Shown one piece after another: positions 1 through 6,912 of a stretch of 8,172 nucleotides of DNA. The notes beneath the pieces were generated by a model, which was not told where the DNA came from, did not search any database, and saw nothing but the letters and a program-made list of their open reading frames with translations. Each line of letters opens with the position of its first letter. The first letter of the stretch is position 1. This DNA comes from Verrucomicrobiota bacterium (GTDB lineage Bacteria; Verrucomicrobiota; Verrucomicrobiia; Limisphaerales; J093). The stretch is taken from positions 1-8,172 of the forward strand of contig RFJD01000321.1 in assembly GCA_003695015.1 (NCBI GenBank), written 5' to 3'. The translations under genes and the position numbers were made by a program.

Positions 1-1
1 A

Positions 2-3000
2 GGCGTGGTCTTCGACGGCGAACACTGGGCCTGGCCCAAGATCGACGGCGAGCAGGTCTTCGGCAATCCCGTGGGCCCCGGCTGGGCGCGGCAGGGCTCT
101 TTCGCCGATCCCCGCCAGTATCCGTACGGCCCGCTGCCACGGGAACACGCCCACTGGCGCGGACTTTACCTCCACGGCCGCCAAGTGATTCTCAGCTACA
201 CGGTCGGCGACATGAGCGTGCTCGAACGGCCGGGGCTGGTTCACGCCGGGGGGCTGACCGCGTTCGACCGCGTGTTGAACCTCGGCCCCACCACGCACAC
301 CCAGGCCGTGCAGGTCGCCTTCCTTCCGGGCGGGCAACTGGAAGTGGCTCCCGCCGGGGAAACCGGTCCCGGCACGGCTTGGTTGCGTCCGGCGGAGGAA
401 ACGGCCGCCCTCCGCACCGACCCCGACGCCGGCCTGCTGGTTCACCTGACGGCGGACGACCGCGCCGAACCCGGCGCCGACGCCGTGCATCCGGATCGGC
501 CATGGCGCCTCCACCAGACCGACCACGCGGCCAAGGGCCACACCGGCGGCGCCCTGCGCTTCGACGGCCAGGGTTGGCTGCAAGCGCCTGCGGCCGCCCA
601 ACCCGATTTTCTGCGTCAGGACGTCACGGTGGCGGCTTGGATCCGCACCGAACACGACGGAACGATCCTCTCGCTGGCCGCGCCGGAAGGTCCCTGGGTC
701 CCCAACGGCAAGACCTTCTTCATCCGCGGCGGCAAGCTGGCCTTCGACATCGGCTGGGTGGGCGCAGTCAACGGCAGCCGCAAGGTTGCCGACGATCGCT
801 GGCATCACGTGGCCCTGGTTTATCGGCATGAGAACGGCGCCGTCCGGCTCTACGTGGACGGGCGGCCGGACGCCGAGGGCGAACTCCGCCCCAAAGCGCC
901 GCTGCCCGGCGAGGTGCTGCGGCTGGGGTTCACCGCGCCGAACTTCCCCCGCCAGCCGTGGTTCCGCGGCCTGCTGGACGAGGTGCGGGTTTACGGCCGC
1001 GCCCTCGGTTCCGCCGAGATCGCCCGGCTCGCCGGGCGGCCGGCCATGGCCACGGGCATCCTGACGGCCGCGGTCTTGGGGGACGCCGCCGGCGCGGTCT
1101 GGCTGACGGATTCTCCCGAACACCTGCGCCTCCAATTGCCTCCTTCCAAGCGACCCCGCCGCCTGCGCCTGCTCCTGTGGCGCGGCGAAGCCAGGGCCCG
1201 GCCCGCCTTCGACCGTTTGGCCCGCTCGGCCGAACCGCCGCCCGACCTGAGCCCGCTCACCCGGGGCGGGCCGCCCCGCTGGCAGCCGAAACTCGTCACC
1301 CACGGTCAACTGGGCTCGAGCGACGGCCCCTACGCCGTGGACAAGATCACCGCCCCGGAGGACAACCCCTGGCATTCTTGGATCCGCTTCGGCGGGGTCG
1401 ATTTCTTCAGCGATCTCCGCCGCGCGGCCCTTTGCACGTGGAGCGGCGACGTCTGGGTGGTCGAGGGCATCGACGGCAACCTGGACCGCCTGAGCTGGCA
1501 GCGCATTGCCACCGGCCTCTTCCAGCCGCTCGGATTGAAGATCGTGGACGACCAGATCTACGTGCTGGGGCGGGACCAAATCACGCGCCTCCACGACCTC
1601 AACGGCGATGGCGAGGCGGACTTCTACGAAAACTTCAACAACGACTGCATGGTCAGCGAACACTTCCACGAGTTCGCCACCGACCTGAAGACCGATGCGG
1701 AGGGGAACTTCTGGTACATCAAGTGCGCCTGCCATGCCATCAAGGCCAAACACCCCCACCATGGCACGGTGTTGAAACTGCCGCCGGACGGCTCCCGGCT
1801 CGAAGTCGTGGCGCGCGGGCTTCGCGCCGTCAACGGCCTGGGCATCGGCCCCCACGGCGAGATCCTTTGCATCGACAACCAAGGCCACTGGATGCCCGCC
1901 AACCGCATCAACTGGGTCGAACCCGGCGGCTGGTACGGCAACCAAAACGCCTGGAACCCGGACAACCGGCAGACCTACGACGAACCCCTCTGCTGGATCC
2001 ACAACTTTGTGGATCGTTCCGGCGGCACCTTTCTCTGGGTGCCGGACCGCCGCTGGGGCCCCGGACTCGAAGGCCGCATCATCTCCATCTCCTACGGCAT
2101 GGGCTACATCACCGAGGTGCTCGTGGACCAAGTGGACGGCATCCGGCAGGGCGCGGTGACCCGCTTCCCCATGGACTTCGAGACCGGCGTCATGCGCGGG
2201 GTCTTCCATCCGATCAACGGCCAGCTCTACACCTGCGGCCTGTTTGGCTGGTCCGGCAACCGCACCAAACCCGGCGGCTTCTACCGCGTCCGCTACACCG
2301 GCCAACCCGTCCTCATGGCCAACCGGTTCCACGTCGCCGCCGACGGCCTGGTCCTCGGCTTCACCGACCCGCTCGATCCGGCCGCGGCCTCCGATCCGCG
2401 CAACTACAGCCTCCAAGCGTGGAACTATCGCTGGACCGGCAACTACGGCTCGCCCGACTTCAAGCTCAACGGCGAAAAGGGACGTGACACTTGGACCGTC
2501 GCCGAAGCCGTGGTGTCGGCCGACCGGCGATCGGTCTTCCTCCGGGTGCCCGAGATCCAGCCGGTCATGCAGTTCCACCTCGTCTTCAACCTCCGCAGCG
2601 CCCAAGGCGAACCCATCCGCAACTTCCTCCACGGCACGATCCACCGCACGGGCCATCGGACCGGCCGCGAGGTGTTGGGCGAAACCGCCGGCGCCGCCGG
2701 CCCGGCGTCCGCGCCGGAACGACCCGCCCTCGAGCAGGAAGCCCCCGGCCTGTTGCAGGAACTGACCTCCCTGACCCGCACCGAGCAACGCGACCACCGC
2801 GTCGTCCGCCTTCCCGCCACCCACGTCCCGGCCGGCCGGCCGCCCAGCCCCTGGCTCGATCCGGGGCCTTTCCGCAGCGTCTGGCGCGGCCACCTCAAAC
2901 TCGGCCTCACCGACGACATCCGCTTCCGGCTCACCGGGCGCGGCCGGGCCGTCCTGCGGTTGGGCGACCGGACCGTGCTCGAAGCCGGCCCGGGCGAGTT

Positions 3001-4864
3001 CGACGTCACCGCCCCCAAACCGGTCACCGTGTACGGCGGACTCAACCGGTTCGAGCTGGAGTACGTCTCGCCGGCGGACGGCGACGCCTTCGTCCGGCTG
3101 GGCTGGCAGTCCGAAACCATCCCGCCCGAACCGGTGCCCGCCACCGCCTTCGTTCACGACGCCGCCCTCGCCGAAGCCCGGCAGGCCGTCGCCTCCCGTC
3201 AGGGACGCGCCTTGTTCGGCCGCCACCTTTGCGCCCGTTGCCATCAGCCCGAAACGCCGTGGGGACCCGAAGCCATGCCCGAGCTGGAGGCCGCCGGGCC
3301 CGAGCTCGACGGCTTGGGCGATCGCCTCCAAGCCGCCTGGCTGGTCGATTACCTGCAAGACCCGCGCGGCTCGATCCCGGACACCGCCATGCCGCGGCTT
3401 CTGGACTCCGACCCGGCGCGCGCGGCCGCCCAGGCCGCCGACCTCGCCGCCTTCCTGCTCGGCCCCCAAACGGACTCTTCAACGCTTCAACGCTTCAACG
3501 CTTCAACCCTCCAACCCTCCAACCCTCCAACTCTTCAACCCTTCAACCCTTCAACCACCCTCACCACCGAAGGCGACCGCTGGTTCACCTTCTTCGGCTG
3601 CTTCGGGTGCCATCGGCTCGAAGGCATGCCGGCGTTGCCCGACGATCCCCGCCTCTCGCTGGCGCACGTTCCCCCCAAGTGGCGGCCGGCCGCCCTGACG
3701 GCCTTTCTGCGGGACCCGGCCCGCCTCCATCCCTGGAGCCGGATGCCCACGTTCCCCTTGAGCGAGGAACAGGCCCGGGCCCTGACCGCCCGACTGCTGA
3801 GTCAACCGGTCGCCGCCGAAGGTCGTGCGTCCGGCCAAACCGCCGCCCGGGTCGCGGGCGATCCCGACCGGGGCCGGGCCTTGTTCGAGCAACTCGGCTG
3901 CGCCGCCTGCCACCACCGCTCCGGAACCACCAACCGGCTGGCGGCGCCCAGACTGGCTGAGCTGAGCCGGAGCGGATGGGATCGCGGTTGCATGGCCGAC
4001 TCCGCCGCCGGACGCGGCCGGGCGCCGGACTTCGGTTTTACCAGCGCGGACCGCCGGGCGTTGGCGGCGTTTGCCTCGACGGCGTGGGTGGAGTCGCTGA
4101 CCCGCCGCGCCCCGGACGAATTCGCCGAACGCCAGATCGCCGAACTGCGCTGCAACGCCTGCCACAGTCGCGACGGCCGTCCGGACGTCTGGACCGCCGT
4201 CGAGGCGTTGGGGTCCACGGAGGGCGCGTCGGCCGCGGACTCCGAAGACGAGCCCGAAGGAAGCGTGCATCTCGGCCGGCCGCTGTTGAGCTTCACCGGC
4301 GAGAAACTCCACGCCGAATGGATGCGCCGCTTCCTCACCGGCCGGCTCGATTACAAGCCGCGTCCGGTCAACCGCGGTTACATGCCGGCTTTTCCGGCCC
4401 AAGGGGCCTTGATCGCGGACGGCCTCGCGCAGCAGCACGGCTACGGGCCGGTGCGCCCGCCGCGTCCGGAACCGGATCCCGACCTGGCCGCCATCGGGGA
4501 GCGGCTCACCCGCGTGGGCGACGGTTTCGGTTGCATTTCCTGCCACGACATCGGCGATCGCCCCGCCCTCGCCGGCCAGGACACGGCGGCGATCAATTTC
4601 GCCTTCATCGCCGACCGTCTCCTGCCCGACTACTACTGGCGTTACCTCCAGGACCCGCAGCGGCTGGTGCCCGGGACGATGATGCCGGCTTTCATCGGTG
4701 CGGACGGCCGAACCCCCATCCGGGAACCGTTCGACGGCGACCCGCACCGGCAGTTCGGCGCCATCTGGCAGTTTCTGCTCTCGTTGGATCCGGGCATGGC
4801 CAAAGCCATTCCGCCGGCCGCCACGCCTCCGCCCGCCGCTCCGGACTCTGGCGGCTACGAATAG
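2..4864 (+). CDS. Large LamG / beta-propeller / PA14-like / pentahaem c-type cytochrome (DUF6797-like family), 5'-partial
   Basis: The frame is open to the left edge, so the GTG at 5 is probably internal and the true start with its signal peptide lies outside. Numbering residues from that GTG, I see: a family-specific N-terminal segment (GPLPREHAHWRGLYLHG, SYTVGD; about 1-170); a LamG/jelly-roll domain (about 175-343) ending in GLLDEVRVYGRAL; a dehydrogenase-like propeller (about 430-765) with an EF-hand-like loop DLNGDGEAD at 531-539; a linker domain to about 885; a PA14-like beta domain (about 956-1052); then five CXXCH haem sites at Cys 1076 (CARCH), 1199 (CFGCH), 1299 (CAACH), 1383 (CNACH) and 1510 (CISCH). 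Likely axial Met residues follow haems 1, 2, 4 and 5 (M1129, M1247, M1460, M1559/1560). Haem attachment implies a periplasmic or surface location. Oxidation of a sugar-like substrate with electron transfer through the haems is inference. No C-terminal membrane segment is visible. Residues about 1159-1185 are encoded by an octamer repeat array. The DUF6797 label is from memory. Confidence 0.9.
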   Translation, partial: GVVFDGEHWAWPKIDGEQVFGNPVGPGWARQGSFADPRQYPYGPLPREHAHWRGLYLHGRQVILSYTVGDMSVLERPGLVHAGGLTAFDRVLNLGPTTHTQAVQVAFLPGGQLEVAPAGETGPGTAWLRPAEETAALRTDPDAGLLVHLTADDRAEPGADAVHPDRPWRLHQTDHAAKGHTGGALRFDGQGWLQAPAAAQPDFLRQDVTVAAWIRTEHDGTILSLAAPEGPWVPNGKTFFIRGGKLAFDIGWVGAVNGSRKVADDRWHHVALVYRHENGAVRLYVDGRPDAEGELRPKAPLPGEVLRLGFTAPNFPRQPWFRGLLDEVRVYGRALGSAEIARLAGRPAMATGILTAAVLGDAAGAVWLTDSPEHLRLQLPPSKRPRRLRLLLWRGEARARPAFDRLARSAEPPPDLSPLTRGGPPRWQPKLVTHGQLGSSDGPYAVDKITAPEDNPWHSWIRFGGVDFFSDLRRAALCTWSGDVWVVEGIDGNLDRLSWQRIATGLFQPLGLKIVDDQIYVLGRDQITRLHDLNGDGEADFYENFNNDCMVSEHFHEFATDLKTDAEGNFWYIKCACHAIKAKHPHHGTVLKLPPDGSRLEVVARGLRAVNGLGIGPHGEILCIDNQGHWMPANRINWVEPGGWYGNQNAWNPDNRQTYDEPLCWIHNFVDRSGGTFLWVPDRRWGPGLEGRIISISYGMGYITEVLVDQVDGIRQGAVTRFPMDFETGVMRGVFHPINGQLYTCGLFGWSGNRTKPGGFYRVRYTGQPVLMANRFHVAADGLVLGFTDPLDPAAASDPRNYSLQAWNYRWTGNYGSPDFKLNGEKGRDTWTVAEAVVSADRRSVFLRVPEIQPVMQFHLVFNLRSAQGEPIRNFLHGTIHRTGHRTGREVLGETAGAAGPASAPERPALEQEAPGLLQELTSLTRTEQRDHRVVRLPATHVPAGRPPSPWLDPGPFRSVWRGHLKLGLTDDIRFRLTGRGRAVLRLGDRTVLEAGPGEFDVTAPKPVTVYGGLNRFELEYVSPADGDAFVRLGWQSETIPPEPVPATAFVHDAALAEARQAVASRQGRALFGRHLCARCHQPETPWGPEAMPELEAAGPELDGLGDRLQAAWLVDYLQDPRGSIPDTAMPRLLDSDPARAAAQAADLAAFLLGPQTDSSTLQRFNASTLQPSNPPTLQPFNPSTTLTTEGDRWFTFFGCFGCHRLEGMPALPDDPRLSLAHVPPKWRPAALTAFLRDPARLHPWSRMPTFPLSEEQARALTARLLSQPVAAEGRASGQTAARVAGDPDRGRALFEQLGCAACHHRSGTTNRLAAPRLAELSRSGWDRGCMADSAAGRGRAPDFGFTSADRRALAAFASTAWVESLTRRAPDEFAERQIAELRCNACHSRDGRPDVWTAVEALGSTEGASAADSEDEPEGSVHLGRPLLSFTGEKLHAEWMRRFLTGRLDYKPRPVNRGYMPAFPAQGALIADGLAQQHGYGPVRPPRPEPDPDLAAIGERLTRVGDGFGCISCHDIGDRPALAGQDTAAINFAFIADRLLPDYYWRYLQDPQRLVPGTMMPAFIGADGRTPIREPFDGDPHRQFGAIWQFLLSLDPGMAKAIPPAATPPPAAPDSGGYE
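3481..3560 (+). repeat. Degenerate 8-bp tandem array (about ten units, consensus AACSCTYC) inside the cytochrome gene
   Basis: Ten consecutive 8-bp units are readable: AACGCTTC three times (3481-3504), AACCCTCC three times (3505-3528), AACTCTTC (3529-3536), AACCCTTC twice (3537-3552) and a degenerate AACCACCC (3553-3560). A related half-decayed unit GACTCTTC precedes them (3473-3480). Because 8 is not a multiple of 3, the array is translated as an 8-residue (24-nt) period: STLQRFNA, STLQPSNP, PTLQPFNP. It fills the linker between the end of haem module 1 (DLAAFLLGPQ) and the start of haem module 2 (TTEGDRWFTFFG), leaving both intact. It is visibly less GC-rich and more pyrimidine-biased than the flanking coding DNA. 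From memory, STLQRFN-type runs recur in predicted proteins and intergenic regions of Verrucomicrobia, so this is probably one copy of a dispersed family. I cannot test that here. Confidence 0.93.
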
Positions 4865-4888
4865 AGACAGCCATCCGAACCCGCCTGC

Positions 4889-4907
4889 CCCGCCCCGCGT
4901 GGGCGGG
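4889..4907 (+). terminator. Small GC hairpin after the cytochrome gene (possible terminator)
   Basis: CCCGCCC (4889-4895) and GGGCGGG (4901-4907) form a perfect 7-bp stem around a CGCGT loop, starting 25 bases after the cytochrome stop codon. No T-tract follows (the next bases are CCGCGTCG), so it does not fit a canonical intrinsic terminator. It could be a Rho-assisted stop, an mRNA 3'-end stabiliser, or chance in GC-rich DNA. Confidence 0.25.
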
Positions 4908-4977
4908 CCGCGTCGCCCCCCTCTCTGCTGGGACCGGGACGCCCGCGCCCCTCGATGACCGGGTGGGTGCTCCGGGC

Positions 4978-5007
4978 TTGTTGGCCTGCAGCCGTTTGTG
5001 CTAGTCT
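4978..5007 (+). promoter_or_regulatory. Candidate sigma70-type promoter for the PEP-CTERM gene
   Basis: TTGTTG (4978-4983) and TAGTCT (5002-5007) are separated by 18 bp, and a TG dinucleotide (4999-5000) lies just upstream of the -10-like element. The predicted transcript would start near 5014, leaving a leader of about 70 nt before the ATG at 5087. The element sits in the only sizeable gap on this strand. The match is loose and verrucomicrobial promoter consensus is poorly known to me. Confidence 0.3.
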
Positions 5008-5086
5008 GCTGGGCAGCGTTGGCTGGCGGCAGTCCGGCCACGGGAAGCGACCGTTCAAAACCTCTAGCCGAAGAAAGAAGCAGATC

Positions 5087-5788
5087 ATGAAACGCGTCTT
5101 GCTTGCTCTGTTGTTGGCGGCCCCCATCGCCCGGGGCGACCTCCTCCTCAACGAAATCCGGATCGATCAACCCGGAGGCGACGACGACGAGTACTTCGAA
5201 ATCTTCAGCACCGACCCGGCCAACGACTCCCTGGCGGACGTCGTGCTGCTGGTGATCGGCGACGGCCCCGGCGGCAGCGGGGTGATCGAGAACGTCACCG
5301 ACCTCTCGGGCCAGAGCCTCAGCTCGCCGTGGTTCGTGGCGGCCGAAAGCACCTTCACCCTCGGGACCGCGGATTTCACCACCTCGCTCAATTTCGAAAA
5401 CAGCGACAATGTGACCTTTGCCCTGGTGCAGGGCTTCACTGGCGCCAACGGGGACGACTTGGACGTCGATGACGACGGCGTCCTGGACGCCATGCCGTGG
5501 AACTCGCTGCTGGATGCGGTCGCGCTGCTGGAAACCACCGAAACCCCGCCGACCACCACCGAATGGGCCTACCCGAGCCTGGGCGGTTCGGTGGGGCCCG
5601 ACGGTACCTTCGTCCCCGGCCACGTTTACCGGAGCCCCGACGGCGGCACTTGGGAAGTGGGCCAGTACGATCCGGCCGGCGGGGATGACACCCCCGGCGC
5701 CGCCAATCCGGCGCCCATTCCCGAGCCTTCCACCGCGACCCTGTTGTTGCTGGGCGCAGGCGCGCTGTTCCTCCGCCGCCGCGCCTGA
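5087..5788 (+). CDS. PEP-CTERM sorting domain protein with lamin-tail-like domain
   Basis: This is a 233-residue exported protein. The start is set at the ATG at 5087, which gives a clean signal peptide MKRVLLALLLAAPIARG with likely cleavage after ARG (residue 17), and follows a purine-rich AAGAAAGAAG (5071-5080), a weak ribosome-binding site. An in-frame ATG at 4955 would add 44 residues unlike a signal peptide. The mature protein opens with LLLNEIRID and DDDEYFEIF, as in lamin-tail-like (LTD) domains of secreted bacterial proteins. An acidic stretch DDLDVDDDGVLD may bind calcium. The C-terminus is a textbook PEP-CTERM signal: PEP at 212-214, a hydrophobic segment ATLLLLGAGALFL, then RRRA at the end. 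Exosortase would cleave near PEP, and the product is expected at the cell surface or in extracellular matrix; no exosortase gene is in this window. The biological role is unknown; an adhesion or matrix role is only a guess. A strong terminator follows 31 bases after the stop. Confidence 0.9.
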   Translation: MKRVLLALLLAAPIARGDLLLNEIRIDQPGGDDDEYFEIFSTDPANDSLADVVLLVIGDGPGGSGVIENVTDLSGQSLSSPWFVAAESTFTLGTADFTTSLNFENSDNVTFALVQGFTGANGDDLDVDDDGVLDAMPWNSLLDAVALLETTETPPTTTEWAYPSLGGSVGPDGTFVPGHVYRSPDGGTWEVGQYDPAGGDDTPGAANPAPIPEPSTATLLLLGAGALFLRRRA

Positions 5789-5819
5789 GCCGCTTCCCCC
5801 GCTCCCGGAATCGGTTTCG

Positions 5820-5854
5820 CGCCTCCCGGTCTTTCCCGGGAGGCGTTCTTTTCT
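5820..5854 (+). terminator. Strong Rho-independent terminator downstream of the PEP-CTERM gene
   Basis: CGCCTCCCGG (5820-5829) pairs perfectly with CCGGGAGGCG (5836-5845) around a TCTTTC loop, and a T-rich tail TTCTTTTCT (5846-5854) follows directly. The stem is 10 bp and almost all G-C. Read on the opposite strand no T-tract follows the hairpin, so it should act on the + strand. The convergent - strand gene ends 36 bases beyond it and has no separate obvious terminator, so its transcript may also run into this hairpin. Confidence 0.9.
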
Positions 5855-5890
5855 GCGAGTCCCGGCCGGACGCCGGGCAGGCCGCGATTC

Positions 5891-6859
5891 TCAACCGGCA
5901 AGGACGCGGGCAAAGACCTCGCGATCCACGTTGCCGCCGCTCAACACCACCCCCACGCGCCGCCCGGCCAGTCCGGCTTTTTCCTTCAACAACGCCGCCA
6001 ACGCTCCGGCCGCGGCGCCCTCGGCGACGTTGTGGGTGTCGGTGAAAAAGGCGCGGATGGCGGCGGCGATTTCCTCCTCGTCCACGGTCACGATCCGTTC
6101 CACCCCGCGGAGCATGTGGGCCAGCGCCTCCGGATGGGGTGTGGAACAGGCCATGCCGTCGGCCAGTTCCGTGGTGGCCGGATGGGTGATCAAGCGGCGT
6201 TCGGCAAACGAAAGGGCAATGGCCGGCGCCCGCGCCGCGGCCACCCCAATGATCCGGGTCGGCAAACCCAGGGCATCCCTTGCGGCCATGGCTCCGCAAA
6301 TGCCCGAGCCGAGTCCGATCGGGACGTACAAGCGCTCCAAGGGCGGCGTCTCCCGGAAAAACCGCAGCATCGAGACGGCGTGTCCCCACGCCAGATCCCG
6401 GTGGAACGAGTCAACGAACCGAAGCCCGCGTTGGGCGGCGAGCGCCGAGGCGTGTTCCAACGCCGCTTGGAAATCGGCGCCGTGCTCGACCAACTCCGCC
6501 CCCAGCGCCCGCATGGCGGCGTTTTTCTCCCGGCTGTTGCCGTGTGGCACGACGATGACCGCCGGTCGTTTCAGGCGTCCGGCCGCCCAGGCCACCGCCT
6601 GTCCGAAATTGCCGCGCGTGGCGGCGATGAATCCCGGGAGGTCCGGCCGTTCCCGCACCAGGCGGCCCAGGTGCCAGAAGGCACCCCGGATCTTGAAGGA
6701 GCCGATGGGCGTGTGGTTCTCATGCTTGACCCAGACCTCCGCACCGGCCCGCTCGTTCAGCAACGGCCAGGAATATTGCGGCGTGGGCGGAACGACGGCC
6801 TCGATCTCGCGGGCCGCGGCTTCGATGTCCGCCAAGCCGGGCAAAGGGGGCGCGTTCAT
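5891..6859 (-). CDS. Threonine/serine dehydratase-family PLP enzyme (fold type II)
   Basis: This is a 322-residue protein, the usual length of catabolic threonine dehydratases and serine racemases, with no C-terminal ACT regulatory domain. The PLP-binding lysine is K56 in HENHTPIGSFKIRGA. The substrate/cofactor Asn loop reads TRGNFGQ (residues 81-87), where GNHGQ is commoner in the family. A glycine-rich phosphate-binding loop GLGSGICGA lies in the middle, and the C-terminal LSGGNVD (306-312) is the Ser/Asn motif that contacts the PLP ring nitrogen. The expected reaction is PLP-dependent alpha,beta-elimination of a hydroxy-amino acid (threonine to 2-oxobutyrate plus ammonia, or serine to pyruvate), in the cytoplasm. 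The wording HENHTPIGSFKIRG resembles the hydroxyectoine-linked EutB branch, so the substrate is uncertain. The ATG at 6857-6859 is chosen because the domain begins there and no other start codon lies in the upstream gap. No clear Shine-Dalgarno is visible. It starts 53 bp after the fucosidase stop, so co-transcription is possible. Confidence 0.88.
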   Translation of the reverse strand: MNAPPLPGLADIEAAAREIEAVVPPTPQYSWPLLNERAGAEVWVKHENHTPIGSFKIRGAFWHLGRLVRERPDLPGFIAATRGNFGQAVAWAAGRLKRPAVIVVPHGNSREKNAAMRALGAELVEHGADFQAALEHASALAAQRGLRFVDSFHRDLAWGHAVSMLRFFRETPPLERLYVPIGLGSGICGAMAARDALGLPTRIIGVAAARAPAIALSFAERRLITHPATTELADGMACSTPHPEALAHMLRGVERIVTVDEEEIAAAIRAFFTDTHNVAEGAAAGALAALLKEKAGLAGRRVGVVLSGGNVDREVFARVLAG

Positions 6860-6912
6860 GGCTGGTTCGCAACAGTAACAACGGGCGTCATCGGCAACCC
6901 GGGCCCCCGCCT

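Noticed and set aside
1724..1735. CACH in the propeller domain as a sixth haem site
   Set aside because: The spacing is C-x-C-H, not C-x-x-C-H, and it lies inside the propeller (residues 574-577), not in a cytochrome-like helical context.
958..2487. A 509-codon + strand frame overlapping the cytochrome gene
   Set aside because: Arg/Pro-rich shadow translation in an alternate frame of the propeller region, with no domain or start signal.
3473..3560. CRISPR-like array
   Set aside because: Units are 8 bp with no spacers; the pattern is a simple tandem repeat inside a coding frame.
4955..5086. Earlier in-frame ATG at 4955 for the PEP-CTERM gene
   Set aside because: It would put 44 extra residues, including a basic KRPFKTSSRRKKQ stretch, in front of a complete signal peptide, and would overlap the candidate promoter.
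3551..5623. A 690-codon open frame on the - strand, antisense to the cytochrome and PEP-CTERM genes
   Set aside because: Its translation is low-complexity Arg/Gly/Ala-rich with no recognisable domain, and it covers two clearly real genes on the other strand. Long antisense frames are expected in GC-rich coding DNA; it ends only because the octamer array supplies TGA.
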